A stretch of DNA of 15,568 nt from Nostoc sp. GT001. GTDB taxonomy: Bacteria > Cyanobacteriota > Cyanobacteriia > Cyanobacteriales > Nostocaceae. Under the pieces are notes generated by a model. The model did not search any database, was not told the origin of the DNA, and saw nothing but the letters and a program-made list of their open reading frames with translations. Location: contig NZ_JAUDRJ010000001.1 in assembly GCF_030382115.1 (NCBI RefSeq), positions 9,848 to 25,415 of the forward strand, read 5' to 3'. The position numbers were made by a program, and so were the translations under genes. Below, piece by piece: positions 5,488 through 13,254 of this stretch; position 1 is the stretch's first letter, and every line of letters begins with the position of its first letter.

Positions 5488-6687
5488 ATGACTGCAACTA
5501 TCACAAAACCCAAGCTCAAAAAGGCTGCTAGTAAACCACAATCCCCATATAAAAGGCTTCATGTCATTATTCCCATCGAAGATATGTTATGGGCATCGCA
5601 GCAAAAGCCTTCAGTTACGCAATTGTGGCAGGAGTGTTGGACGGCTGACCCCTACGGTTCTCGGTGGATGCCTTTGACCTCTGCTTTGGGGTACAGTACT
5701 TTTATATCTGCGAAGAAAATTCTAGCTGAAAGCGGGTTGTTTATTTTTAAGCCCGACAAGTCGATTCAAGACGGCCGAGAAACGGCTAGCTGGATGGTGA
5801 AAAATTTGCATGGTAGTCGGATGAAGGAGTTTTGGGAGAAAGCCAATGCTGAAAATCAGGAACCAAGTTCTACAAAACAAGAATCAAATGCTGAGGTTTC
5901 AGACAAAGATGCTGGCTCTGAAGAAATGGGTGCTTTAAATCAAGCATCTATTTTAGGTCAAAATCAGTCAGAGCAAGGGTTCCAGAAAACCTCACGAACT
6001 GCTCAGGAACAGTTCACGAACTCTTCAAAAGAGTTCGTGAACTGTGTCTCTGACACGCTTACAGAAAATTCGCGTGAGGAGGAGACGGCTCATACGCCCT
6101 TGGGGGGCGCGTCGCCTCAGATTGTTGAAAGCGTGTCAGAGAATGAGGAAGACTCGCCTACGGCGAATGACTGTACATCGCTAACGCTTGTGGATGATGC
6201 ACAGAGTAATCCCGCTTCGTTGTTGGCTGAAAAACAGCAGGATTGTGGCGTTGAGGCGAGAGACTGTCATGGAGGTGCTTTTTCCGCCGCGCCTGTTGCA
6301 CAAAATGAATTTTCTCTAAGTTCTGCGATCGCTAATCAAACACAGGGGCAGGTAGAACAGGGTAATCCCACTTCGTTGTTAGTTGAAAATTCAGTTTCGG
6401 GCGTAGAAATCAAAGCAAATCATGAAGGTACATTTTCCGCCGCGCCCGTGTCACAATCTGAAAAATGGTCGCATGAGTCCATAGTTGCGCGGTCAAATCT
6501 GCGACCAGAACGTATGCAGAAACTCAAAGTTGCGGCGAATTCTGGGCAGAATCCGGGGTTTGATTTCTTGCAGAAGTGTTGGGAGGATGACCCGGCTTTG
6601 CAAATTGTGATCAAGAAGTCGCTTGCGAAGTTTCCGCAGTGGGGTATCACTTGTGTTGATGGCGTGTTGATGAAGTGGAATGGGTAA
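5488..6687 (+). CDS. Plasmid-associated protein with conserved N-terminal domain and repeat-rich linker, 399 aa
   Basis: The ATG has an AGGAGA ribosome site 8 bases upstream. Residues 20-118 are the conserved part (HVIIPIEDMLWASQQKPSVT, then DPYGSRWMPLTSALGYSTFI and GRETASWMVKNLHGSRMKEF), which looks like a winged-helix DNA-binding domain of the kind found in replication or plasmid-control proteins. Residues 120-340 are a low-complexity Ser/Glu/Gln linker that contains a duplicated 52-residue unit and two strong inverted repeats at DNA level. Residues 345-399 (SGQNPGFDFLQKCWEDDPAL onward) form a small conserved C-terminal domain. It follows the 569-aa gene by 105 bases in the same direction, and the two probably work together. 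Replication initiation is possible but unproven; I would call it a plasmid-associated DNA-binding protein. Confidence 0.7.
   Translation: MTATITKPKLKKAASKPQSPYKRLHVIIPIEDMLWASQQKPSVTQLWQECWTADPYGSRWMPLTSALGYSTFISAKKILAESGLFIFKPDKSIQDGRETASWMVKNLHGSRMKEFWEKANAENQEPSSTKQESNAEVSDKDAGSEEMGALNQASILGQNQSEQGFQKTSRTAQEQFTNSSKEFVNCVSDTLTENSREEETAHTPLGGASPQIVESVSENEEDSPTANDCTSLTLVDDAQSNPASLLAEKQQDCGVEARDCHGGAFSAAPVAQNEFSLSSAIANQTQGQVEQGNPTSLLVENSVSGVEIKANHEGTFSAAPVSQSEKWSHESIVARSNLRPERMQKLKVAANSGQNPGFDFLQKCWEDDPALQIVIKKSLAKFPQWGITCVDGVLMKWNG
6009..6045. repeat. 17-bp perfect hairpin inside the 399-aa gene
   Basis: ACAGTTCACGAACTCTT (6009-6025) and AAGAGTTCGTGAACTGT (6029-6045) are exact reverse complements with only three bases (CAA) between them. 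The hairpin lies in the low-complexity linker and encodes residues EQFTNSSKEFVNCV. A stem this long and tight in coding DNA is unlikely by chance and suggests an inserted palindrome or a selected structure. Confidence 0.85.
6047..6142. repeat. 14-bp inverted repeat enclosing a nested GC-rich hairpin
   Basis: TCTCTGACACGCTT (6047-6060) and AAGCGTGTCAGAGA (6129-6142) are exact reverse complements enclosing 68 bases. Inside, GAGGAGACG and CGTCGCCTC pair with one mismatch around a CCCTTGGGGGG core. The unit abuts the hairpin at 6009-6045 and keeps the reading frame. It looks like a small palindromic repeat that entered the linker, or a composite structured region. A further TCGCC-TAC-GGCGA stem follows at 6154-6166. 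Confidence 0.7.
6207..6470 (+). repeat. Diverged tandem duplication of about 52 codons in the 399-aa gene
   Basis: The unit starting at 6207 (NPASLLAE, then GAFSAAPVAQNE) recurs at 6363 (NPTSLLVE, then GTFSAAPVSQSE). The beginnings are 156 bases apart and the SAAPV parts 153 bases apart, so one codon differs in length. Frame is kept and divergence is moderate. A linker-expansion event is the simplest reading. Confidence 0.75.
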
Positions 6688-7066
6688 TAAATACTTACAT
6701 TCATTTTATTGCTTAGGCAGAGCTTCATTCAAGCTCTTAGAGCTTGTCAAATAACAACCTCCCTTCTTTTTAATTAGAAATGCTTTTTCAGTAAGTTTTC
6801 TAGATAAAAAATTGTAAGAGTTGTTTCTTGACAGACTCTTAGATGATCCTACTTTCGTAATAGTCACTAAAATTCAGTATTCACACTGATGTAAACTTTA
6901 ATTTCTAATAGTACTTTTGTACTGAAAAGTCTTTTAGTTTTTCAAAGTAAACTAACCAGAATTAAAAATGCTACAGCTATTTGAAAATAGAAAGTTACGC
7001 AAGAAAGATGCTAGATAACCAACATTACATCTTTCAGATATAACTCATGAGGGGTGAAAAAGATAT
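6688..7066. other. AT-rich intergenic region before the CBASS operon
   Basis: There is no credible gene in these 379 bases. A hairpin CAAGCTC-TTA-GAGCTTG (6730-6746) follows the 399-aa gene and may end its transcript, though no U-run follows. A smaller inverted repeat AGTAC/GTACT lies at 6910-6923. A candidate promoter lies at 6828-6855, and GAGGGG just before 7067 is the ribosome site of the first CBASS gene. Confidence 0.5.
6828..6855 (+). promoter_or_regulatory. Candidate promoter for the CBASS operon
   Basis: TTGACA (6828-6833) is a perfect -35 hexamer. TACTTT (6850-6855), 16 bases on, is only a partial -10 match. It would give a leader of about 205 bases before the CD-NTase start. The weak -10 keeps this tentative. 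Confidence 0.38.
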
Positions 7067-8128
7067 ATGGCAAATGTACAATACCAAATGATTAATTTTC
7101 ATGAAGCAATCAAACTTAAGCGCTTCGATGAGAATGAAGTGCTTCGTGAAAAACGCGATCGCATTCTCGCTCGTCTGGACTCTGGACTGATAAAAATCTT
7201 TGAGATCGAAGGTTTGAAACCACCAAAGTACGAAATTTTTGACCAGGGTAGTTACGCAATGGGTACTGGTACTAAACCAGTTGATGGGCATTACGACATT
7301 GATACAGGTATACGATTTAAAATTTGCTACTTAGACTATCCCGACCCAGTGAAAGTGAAGACATGGGTATATCTTGCTTTAAATGGACATACCCAACGAG
7401 TTGAAATTCGCCGCCCATGTGTCACAGTGTTTTACCAACAAGAAGGCGAACCCATTTACCACGTTGATTTAGCAGTTTACTCGGATCAAGACTGTAACCC
7501 AGATGGCAAAATGTATCTAGCCAAGGGGAAGTTAAATTCCGCTATAGAACATAGATTTTGGCAAGAATCTGATCCCCAAACTTTTATACATCTGATCAAA
7601 AATCACTTTTTAGACAGAGAAGATGATAAACAATTTCGCCGCATTATTCGTTACCTCAAACGCTGGAAGGATGTGAAATTCTCTAGCGACGGAAACGCAG
7701 CGCCGATTGGAATTGGCATTACTGTTGCAGCTTACCACTGGTTCAACCCAGTTTACACTCGTGACTCGTTTACAAATATAAAAAACTACAACGATTTAGA
7801 AGCCTTGCGATGCTTTGTCAACGCTATGCTTGCTAAGTTCCAAAATGTATACTTTAACAGCAACATAGTTCAACGGTTGATAGTGGAGTTACCTGTCTCT
7901 CCCCATAACGACCTGTTTGAGAAAATGACTGATAATCAAATGGCAGATTTTCAGGAGAAATTAGAAATTCTACTAGAAGCCATTGGGGAAGCTCAACAAA
8001 AAGCAGACCCTGTAGAAGCTTGCAAAATCCTTCAAAAACAATTTGGAGATGACTTTCCCATACCCAGTCGAGAAGACACGGCACAAAAACGACCACCAGC
8101 CATTATTTCCTCTAGCGCTTCAGCTTAA
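7067..8128 (+). CDS. CBASS CD-NTase (cGAS/DncV-like cyclic nucleotide synthase), 353 aa
   Basis: On infection enzymes of this family make a cyclic di- or trinucleotide messenger from nucleoside triphosphates. Family hallmarks are visible: the QGSYAMGTGTKP loop with Gly61-Ser62, the metal-binding pair Asp77 and Asp79 in HYDIDTGI, and the third aspartate Asp134 in YHVDLAVYSD. The rest is helical, and the length suits the family. The start has GAGGGG about 9 bases upstream. The tail (PPAIISSSASA) is flexible and ends in Ala, fitting the known role of the CD-NTase C-terminus as the ubiquitin-like substrate of Cap2. Cap2, Cap3 and a Cap5-type effector follow directly, which marks a type II CBASS. 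I cannot tell the clade or the product nucleotide from sequence alone. All catalytic residues look intact. Confidence 0.93.
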   Translation: MANVQYQMINFHEAIKLKRFDENEVLREKRDRILARLDSGLIKIFEIEGLKPPKYEIFDQGSYAMGTGTKPVDGHYDIDTGIRFKICYLDYPDPVKVKTWVYLALNGHTQRVEIRRPCVTVFYQQEGEPIYHVDLAVYSDQDCNPDGKMYLAKGKLNSAIEHRFWQESDPQTFIHLIKNHFLDREDDKQFRRIIRYLKRWKDVKFSSDGNAAPIGIGITVAAYHWFNPVYTRDSFTNIKNYNDLEALRCFVNAMLAKFQNVYFNSNIVQRLIVELPVSPHNDLFEKMTDNQMADFQEKLEILLEAIGEAQQKADPVEACKILQKQFGDDFPIPSREDTAQKRPPAIISSSASA

Positions 8129-9871
8129 ATGCTGGATATAGAAACACAACTTAACATCGTTGCATCTCTAACACAGGAACAATATCTTCATGATCTACGT
8201 ATATTACCTGAAAATGATCTGAATAGTTTCAAAACCCACGGTGTTATATGGGCAATTGAAGGACAGGTAGCTATTGCGGGTAAAAACGTAGCGTTGTGTA
8301 TTGGAGTTGATTGTAACTTTCCTCTTTGCCTACCAAAAGTATTTCTGCGTCCATCAGATGCTCTTGGCTTCATTCCACATGTGGAGGAAGATGGCAACAT
8401 TTGCTATTTAGATTCCGAGGGACTGCTGCTAAATTCAGAAGACCCTATTGGCATTATTTTTGAAGCGATCGCTAAAGCTGTTGATGTTCTACAAGCAGGT
8501 GTCAAAGGTTCTAATAAACTAGATTTTATGAACGAGTTCGGTGCATATTGGCAACGAATTAGTTCCAAGACTTTGTTTGCATTTTTGCCAATAGACAATG
8601 TATTACGCAAAATATTTGTTTATACGGATAACAAAGGCACAGAATTAACCGCAGACAACATTAGTACCATAAAGGCATATTTAAATACTGACAGTCAAGA
8701 ACTCGATTTATTGTCAAGACGTACTGCTTTATACATTCCGCTTAAAGACGGTGCATTTGTACTTCCACCCGAACCCAATAACCCCTGGAGTAGTCAAGAC
8801 GTAAAATTGATTGTCCACAAGAACTTGTCTGAAGAAAATCGTCGCTTATTAAGACATTGGGGGAGAAAGTGGAAATCGGAAGAGCTGGTTATTTTAAGTT
8901 TACCCCGTCCGCGTGGTGGAATGACCCTTATAGGTCTTTTATTTTCTGGTGTTGCTGGTGGTCATCCACTTTTATCTGGAAGAGTAAAAAATTTGCCAAT
9001 ACCAATTAATATTCAACGCTATGACCTTGACTACTTGCTTCAAAGAGGTGGCAGTTATACTAAATTCAGTAACTTCCGAGTTCTCCTTGTTGGATGCGGT
9101 GCGGTTGGCGGTTATATAGCCCTTGCACTAGCACAGGCAGGCATTATGCACTTGACACTGGTAGACCCTGACATTCTTAAACCAGAAAATATATATCGAC
9201 ACGTTTTAGGTAAGACAGCACTCTTTCAACCTAAAGTTACAGCCCTTAAAGAAGAAATCGAAAGCAAGTATCCTTATTTGTTAGTCACAACACACCAACA
9301 ATACATTGAGCAAGCCATTAAAGATAGACTGATTGATTTGTCCTATTTTGATTTAGCAATTTTTGCTACAGGTGATCCCACAAGAGAACTATATATTAAC
9401 CATTTATTGCATTTTACTCAATCTAAAAGTCCTATCACAGTGTTTACTTGGCTAGAACCATTAGGAATTGGGGGACACTCTTTGCTTACCCGCCCTGATA
9501 AACCAGGTTGCTTACAATGCCTTTTTACCTCAGCCACCGCAATTAACACCCCACTCTACAATAAATCGGCATTTGCTGCCTACGGCCAATCTTTTGCTAA
9601 AGATGACTTGGGCTGCGGTAGTTCATATATACCATATAGTTTTTTAGACGCGCAAAAAACAGCTGAATCTGCTGTTAGACTTGCACTCGATGGTTTAACA
9701 GAGCGTGAGCGAGGTAGTCCCATATTATCTTGGAAAGGAACTGATGATAATTTTGTAGCTGCGGGTTTTAAAGTATCTCCACGTTACTTGTTGACTCCTG
9801 ACCAATTACAGGCAAGCAGGTACGACTATATTAATTTGCAATGTCCGGTCTGTGGTGGACAACAAGCATGA
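8129..9871 (+). CDS. cap2: CBASS Cap2, E2-E1 fusion that conjugates the CD-NTase, 580 aa
   Basis: Cap2 activates the C-terminus of the CD-NTase with ATP and transfers it to a target, boosting messenger synthesis. Residues 1-135 are the E2-like domain, with the likely catalytic Cys92 in DGNICYLDSEG. Residues 315-520 are the E1/ThiF-like adenylation domain: nucleotide loop VGCGAVGGYIA (from 321), acidic VDPD (345-348), and KPENIYRH with Asn354 and Arg357. The likely E1 cysteine is Cys496 in DDLGCGSSYIP. Cys461/Cys464 (CLQC) and Cys572/Cys575 (CPVC) form a probable zinc site. The length matches the roughly 600-aa known Cap2. The ATG directly follows the TAA of the CD-NTase (TAAATG) without its own ribosome site, so translation is probably coupled. 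Nothing appears broken. Confidence 0.93.
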   Translation: MLDIETQLNIVASLTQEQYLHDLRILPENDLNSFKTHGVIWAIEGQVAIAGKNVALCIGVDCNFPLCLPKVFLRPSDALGFIPHVEEDGNICYLDSEGLLLNSEDPIGIIFEAIAKAVDVLQAGVKGSNKLDFMNEFGAYWQRISSKTLFAFLPIDNVLRKIFVYTDNKGTELTADNISTIKAYLNTDSQELDLLSRRTALYIPLKDGAFVLPPEPNNPWSSQDVKLIVHKNLSEENRRLLRHWGRKWKSEELVILSLPRPRGGMTLIGLLFSGVAGGHPLLSGRVKNLPIPINIQRYDLDYLLQRGGSYTKFSNFRVLLVGCGAVGGYIALALAQAGIMHLTLVDPDILKPENIYRHVLGKTALFQPKVTALKEEIESKYPYLLVTTHQQYIEQAIKDRLIDLSYFDLAIFATGDPTRELYINHLLHFTQSKSPITVFTWLEPLGIGGHSLLTRPDKPGCLQCLFTSATAINTPLYNKSAFAAYGQSFAKDDLGCGSSYIPYSFLDAQKTAESAVRLALDGLTERERGSPILSWKGTDDNFVAAGFKVSPRYLLTPDQLQASRYDYINLQCPVCGGQQA

Positions 9872-10365
9872 AGTCACTAATCTTTAGAAAGTCAGACGAA
9901 AGCAAGCTTGAAATCAGCAGCCATGCTTTGTTACGTATGCTGGCGTTTGTTCAAGATGATCGACACAAACCTGAAGCAGGGGGAATCTTAATAGGGCGTT
10001 ACATTCGTAACAGTCAAGATATTGTTATTGATGAAATAACAGTTCCAATGGCGGGCGATCGCTGGCAACGATTTTATTTCTGGCGTAGTCGCCAATCTCA
10101 CCAGCAAATCCTCGATCAATCTTGGCTAGAAAGTGGGGGTACAAGTACTTATGTAGGAGAATGGCACACTCATCCTGAGAATATTCCTATACCTTCGGAT
10201 ACTGACATTAAAAATTGGCAGGCTCGCCTTAAAAAAGATATTTTTAGCGGAGATACTTTGTTTTTTATTATTATTGGCATAAAATTTTTACGAGTTTGGG
10301 AGGGTAATAAAAAAACTTTTATTTTTGAATTACTTAATGAAAGTACATCAAATGACAGCAGTTAA
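9868..10365 (+). CDS. cap3: CBASS Cap3, JAMM isopeptidase that reverses Cap2 conjugation, 165 aa
   Basis: Cap3 is a JAB/MPN zinc peptidase that releases conjugated CD-NTase. The JAMM signature is complete: Glu36 in KPEAGGILIGRY, then EWHTHP with His100 and His102, seven residues, Ser110 and, two further on, Asp113 (PSDTD). I chose the ATG at 9868 because it forms an ATGA overlap with the Cap2 stop (TGA 9869-9871), the usual coupling signal, and the protein then starts MKSLIFRKSDESKL. An upstream ATG at 9841 in the same frame would add nine residues translated from the Cap2 zinc-motif region and is less likely. The C-terminal 15 residues are polar and probably disordered. About 115 bases without a gene separate it from the effector remnant. 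Confidence 0.92.
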   Translation: MKSLIFRKSDESKLEISSHALLRMLAFVQDDRHKPEAGGILIGRYIRNSQDIVIDEITVPMAGDRWQRFYFWRSRQSHQQILDQSWLESGGTSTYVGEWHTHPENIPIPSDTDIKNWQARLKKDIFSGDTLFFIIIGIKFLRVWEGNKKTFIFELLNESTSNDSS

Positions 10366-10480
10366 AACAAAGCTAATTACTTGAAAATCTGCTTTGAATA
10401 AATAGTAAATTAAGTGAATGTAATATTGTAAATACTTGTATAACAACGCAAAAAATCAGGATTTTCCAAAACTGTAAATT

Positions 10481-11048
10481 ATGGTTAGAAAAAGTATCCC
10501 AGAAGCTGTCAAATTACAACTTTGGGTAAAGTCAGCAGGACGTTGCGAGTTCAAAGGGTGTAATACACCTGTTTGGTATAATGGATTAACTTTAAGTGAA
10601 GGAAACTTTGCAGAATACGAGTAAAACTTGGTCTTGGCAAGAAGATTCAAGTGTTGAGTTACCTTATTTAGTTTCTTGCGAACAAGATGGGAAAGGCGAA
10701 GTTGTCTTACTGAAATTAGCCATTAGTGATACCATTGAGTATGATAAATATGAAAATTTAGTTTCTGATAATTGCAGTATCTATCAAATTACTGTATCTG
10801 AAGCATCACCACACTTTTTAAAATTAAAAAGACAACTTGAAATTTTTAGTTACGAATACCGTAAATTACTTAATCAAATACAAGCAAAACACGGAAAGAA
10901 CTGCAAAATACTCATTTTGCCCGCAGTTCCCGTCTCAATAGCAGTAGAGTGTGGGAGAGTTATCTTACCGACAAAAGATCCTGAAATTTATGCTTGTGAA
11001 TATTATAGGGAGAAAGGAGGATTTCAAAGAGTATTAAAAATAAACTGA
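10481..11048 (+). pseudogene. cap5: Cap5-type HNH-SAVED effector, broken by an internal deletion and frame change
   Basis: Intact Cap5 proteins (about 380-400 aa from memory) bind the CD-NTase messenger with a SAVED domain and degrade DNA with an HNH nuclease. The ATG at 10481 opens 47 codons matching the Cap5 N-terminus (MVRKSIPEAVKLQLW, then GRCEFKGCN and LTLSEGNFAE) but stops at TAA 10622-10624, just where the HNH His motif (AHI...) should follow. In the next frame, from about 10617 to 11048, the C-terminal half of SAVED continues (SKTWSWQEDSSVELPYLVSC, then ILPAVPVSIAVECGR and GGFQRVLKIN). The HNH catalytic residues and first SAVED part, perhaps 190-210 residues, are missing. A GTG at 10596 could start the SAVED piece but has no ribosome site. 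Most likely dead; expression of the SAVED fragment as an inert binder or sponge is only a possibility. Confidence 0.88.
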
Positions 11049-11137
11049 AAGCAATAATTTTATACCCAAATATTGTACAGTAAAAATTTATTTGGTTTGA
11101 AAAACTAAGTTAGTTACAAGCTAGATATATACTAGCC

Positions 11138-11586
11138 CATGTATCGAGAGAGTCAGCCGATGTAGAACAGGTTACTATCGCTTGCAGAAGCCGCTTTTAC
11201 ATTCAAGTACCACACCAGTTGGCTGGGGGTAAAAGAGAAGATGCTATTAAGCAAGCACTAACTAATTGGAAACGCGATTGCGCTTGGCAGGATATTCAGA
11301 ACTTCATCAAAATCAAAGTTTATGCCCGTAAGTTGGGTGTTTAGTTACCACCTGTTAGGCTTTCAGAGCAAAAGCGAGTTTGGGGAACCTGCGGAAAAGA
11401 TGGAGTGATTCGCATCAATTGGCAGTTAATTGATGTGCCTTTGTCAGTCTTGGAGTACGTAGTAGCCTATGAGATTGTTCACTTGCTGCACCGCAATTAT
11501 GGTAATGGTTTTTGGGAAGTTCTCTCATGCGTTATGCCGGACTGGAGGGTGCGGAAGGGTTAAAACTGGAATCTTGGGAAGTATGA
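11138..11586 (+). pseudogene. Remnant of a YgjP/DUF45-type metallopeptidase
   Basis: One frame from about 11138 reads HVSRESADVEQVTIACRSRF, then (from 11256) LTNWKRDCAWQDIQ, stops at TAG 11342-11344, and continues in the same frame with VRLSEQKRVWGTCGKDGVIR and PLSVLEYVVAYEIVHLLHRN. This is the signature of the YgjP-like zinc peptidase family (WGSC...G.I.LNW...HELxH). The first metal-binding His of HExxH is Tyr here (TAT 11468-11470; one C-to-T change from CAT), so the active site is lost as well. The frame shifts again before 11561; a neighbouring frame gives a plausible end (EGLKLESWEV, stop 11584-11586). With an internal stop, a lost catalytic residue and a late frameshift, the gene is decayed. 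It follows the broken effector by about 90 bases, and relatives occur near restriction loci. Confidence 0.75.
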
Positions 11587-11622
11587 ATGTGAGTGAGGCT
11601 AGAGCGATCGCTTGTATGACGA

Positions 11623-12087
11623 TCAGTCAGGGTGCAGGGGACAAGGACGCACTGGACAATGTGTTGGTGCAATCTCGAACAGCTCCTTATATTGATATAG
11701 TGAAACACCGTATTGCTTGGCAAATGCCTGCAACACCTGATCTGTATAGGCGCGGATCTTGCCAGCCGTTAACCCAAAACAGTGAATTGGTTCTAGCCGA
11801 CAAATAGGCTGTTGTCCCAGCCACAGTTCTGCGCCCAAGGCGTGCAATGGCTTATCCCCTGATTCTTTATATAAATACAGCACTGCAAAATATGTTGCTG
11901 GGGGTTCGACTGTTACTGAATCAATTTCTGCTGAATTCTTCTGGGAGCGGTAGCGATAGAATGAGCGGCGATTGTGGCAGACTTTTGGATTCCAACATCC
12001 ATCCCCTGCTGTTCCATGCAGCACTTTAGCTTGGGTTGTTGGTAACTTGGCACATAACTGACACTTGGGGTCTAACGGCTTTGGCAT
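11623..12087 (-). CDS. Cysteine-motif protein paired with the tyrosine recombinase, 154 aa
   Basis: The N-terminus carries a probable zinc knuckle (CQLC at Cys9/Cys12, then Cys31 and Cys37 in GCWNPKVCHNRR) followed by a basic stretch. Residues 60-130 look like an alpha/beta domain (TYFAVLYLYKESGDKPLHAL, then AELWLGQQPICRLEPI). A second cysteine pair (THCPVRPCPLHPD) closes the protein. The ATG at 12087 lies three bases after the recombinase stop, so the two are almost certainly co-translated. I recall the same gene beside XerC-type integrases in other cyanobacteria. An accessory role in recombination, such as DNA binding or directionality, is an inference from this pairing; no enzymatic motif is visible. 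Confidence 0.75.
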   Translation of the reverse strand: MPKPLDPKCQLCAKLPTTQAKVLHGTAGDGCWNPKVCHNRRSFYRYRSQKNSAEIDSVTVEPPATYFAVLYLYKESGDKPLHALGAELWLGQQPICRLEPIHCFGLTAGKIRAYTDQVLQAFAKQYGVSLYQYKELFEIAPTHCPVRPCPLHPD

Positions 12088-12090
12088 AGT

Positions 12091-13107
12091 CTACTCTGGC
12101 TCCTCTTCACCAATCGCACGATAGTAGGCAGTGATCGCAGCTTGTTGTTCGCCACGAAGTGTATATCGCCGAAAAGCTCTGTCACTATGATGCCCTGTTA
12201 GCTTACGAGCATGAGTTGGGTCAAGACCTAGTAATATTAAATCCGTAGCATAGGTATGCCGAAAGGAGTGAGGATGCAAATCCTCAATGTGAGCTAATTC
12301 ACCGATTTTTTCTACAGCAAAGTAAATACCGTAATAACTCAAGCGTTCGCCCTTGTATGAAGCATGGTGTGAAATCATCAGTGGGGAGTCGCTGTTTAAC
12401 ACCTCTCCTTGCTGTGAGCGCAATTGTAAATAATCTGCCACGACTTCTCGGCTTTCTTTTCGCAGTGGCACTAAGCGCGGTTCATTGGTTTTGGTATCTG
12501 GTAAAAACAGTAACTTACCATCAAACGACCCAACATTTAACTCCACAATTTCTCCAGCCCGTAGCCCATGACTGAGAATGTGAACCAGTGCTGTATCCCG
12601 TTGCTTTGTTTCTCCAAGCAATTCCAACGCTGACCACACCCGTTCCATTTCTTCAGGGGTCAAACTCTGGGCTGGTGGCAGTGGTACTTTTTCCAGTTTT
12701 ATCCCCAGTGTAGGATTAGTAGCAATAATTTCAGGATACGTGTAACACATCCATTTGAAAAAGCTTTTGAGTGCCGCAATTCCCGCATTAATGCTGCTTT
12801 TTGAAAGCGGTTTACCAACATCAGTCCGTATTTCATCACGGAGATATTCTTTATATAGCGCAAGGTGACGTGGACGCAGTTCATGATAATGTAGTTCACT
12901 CCAAGCCAAAAATCGCTTCAGTTCGCGTTCATAAAGCTTACGACTGTTAGGCGCTAGGTTATTGCTGCGTAAAAATTCCAGCACCTTTACCCACCGAATA
13001 TCGGTTGGTAGTCGTGTACTCGCTGTGCGCCCAGTCAGCGATGCCGTTTCAACGTCAAGAGCAATGAGTTTAATCGGAGGTAAATTATTTAGTTCAGGGT
13101 TATTCAC
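12091..13107 (-). CDS. Tyrosine recombinase/integrase, 338 aa
   Basis: This enzyme cuts and rejoins DNA through a covalent tyrosine link to integrate or resolve mobile DNA. Residues 35-135 are the SAM-like core-binding domain (KVLEFLRSNNLAPNSRKLYE, then HLALYKEYLRDEI). The catalytic domain shows Arg183 (SHGLRAGEIVELN), Lys206, His280 and Arg283 (HPHSFRHTYA), His306 (LTGHHSDR) and nucleophile Tyr315 (FRRYTLRGE), so all active-site residues are present. The length is typical of XerC/D-like integrases. The start is GTG at 13107 with no clear ribosome site; no nearer ATG exists. A short palindrome (13136-13153) lies just upstream. With the downstream cysteine-motif gene it forms a two-gene unit that probably mobilises or resolves the element carrying this window. 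Confidence 0.93.
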   Translation of the reverse strand: MNNPELNNLPPIKLIALDVETASLTGRTASTRLPTDIRWVKVLEFLRSNNLAPNSRKLYERELKRFLAWSELHYHELRPRHLALYKEYLRDEIRTDVGKPLSKSSINAGIAALKSFFKWMCYTYPEIIATNPTLGIKLEKVPLPPAQSLTPEEMERVWSALELLGETKQRDTALVHILSHGLRAGEIVELNVGSFDGKLLFLPDTKTNEPRLVPLRKESREVVADYLQLRSQQGEVLNSDSPLMISHHASYKGERLSYYGIYFAVEKIGELAHIEDLHPHSFRHTYATDLILLGLDPTHARKLTGHHSDRAFRRYTLRGEQQAAITAYYRAIGEEEPE

Positions 13108-13135
13108 AATAATTATGCGATCGCACTGGGTGGCT

Positions 13136-13153
13136 CTGAATTTAAAAATTCAG
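13136..13153. promoter_or_regulatory. Palindrome just upstream of the recombinase
   Basis: CTGAATTT (13136-13143) and AAATTCAG (13146-13153) are perfect 8-bp arms two bases apart, 28 bases upstream of the recombinase GTG. The location suits an operator or a binding site for the recombinase or its partner. Confidence 0.5.
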
Positions 13154-13254
13154 TATATACGATCACGGGGAAAGACAAAATAAGATACCCTTATCTTTTA
13201 TCCGACATAAAATACGATTAAAACTTCTCCCCAAAAGGTAGCTGGCATCTCGCT

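Noticed and set aside
9841..9867. Upstream ATG of cap3
   Set aside because: It would add nine residues translated out of the Cap2 zinc-motif codons; the ATGA overlap at 9868 is the more usual arrangement.
10366..10480. A separate promoter or RNA gene between cap3 and the effector remnant
   Set aside because: The stretch is AT-rich with many partial -35 and -10 matches but none with good spacing, and no stable fold is visible.
11469..11807. A 112-codon plus-strand frame
   Set aside because: It overlaps the DUF45-type remnant in another frame and then runs antisense to the cysteine-motif gene; its protein has no family character.
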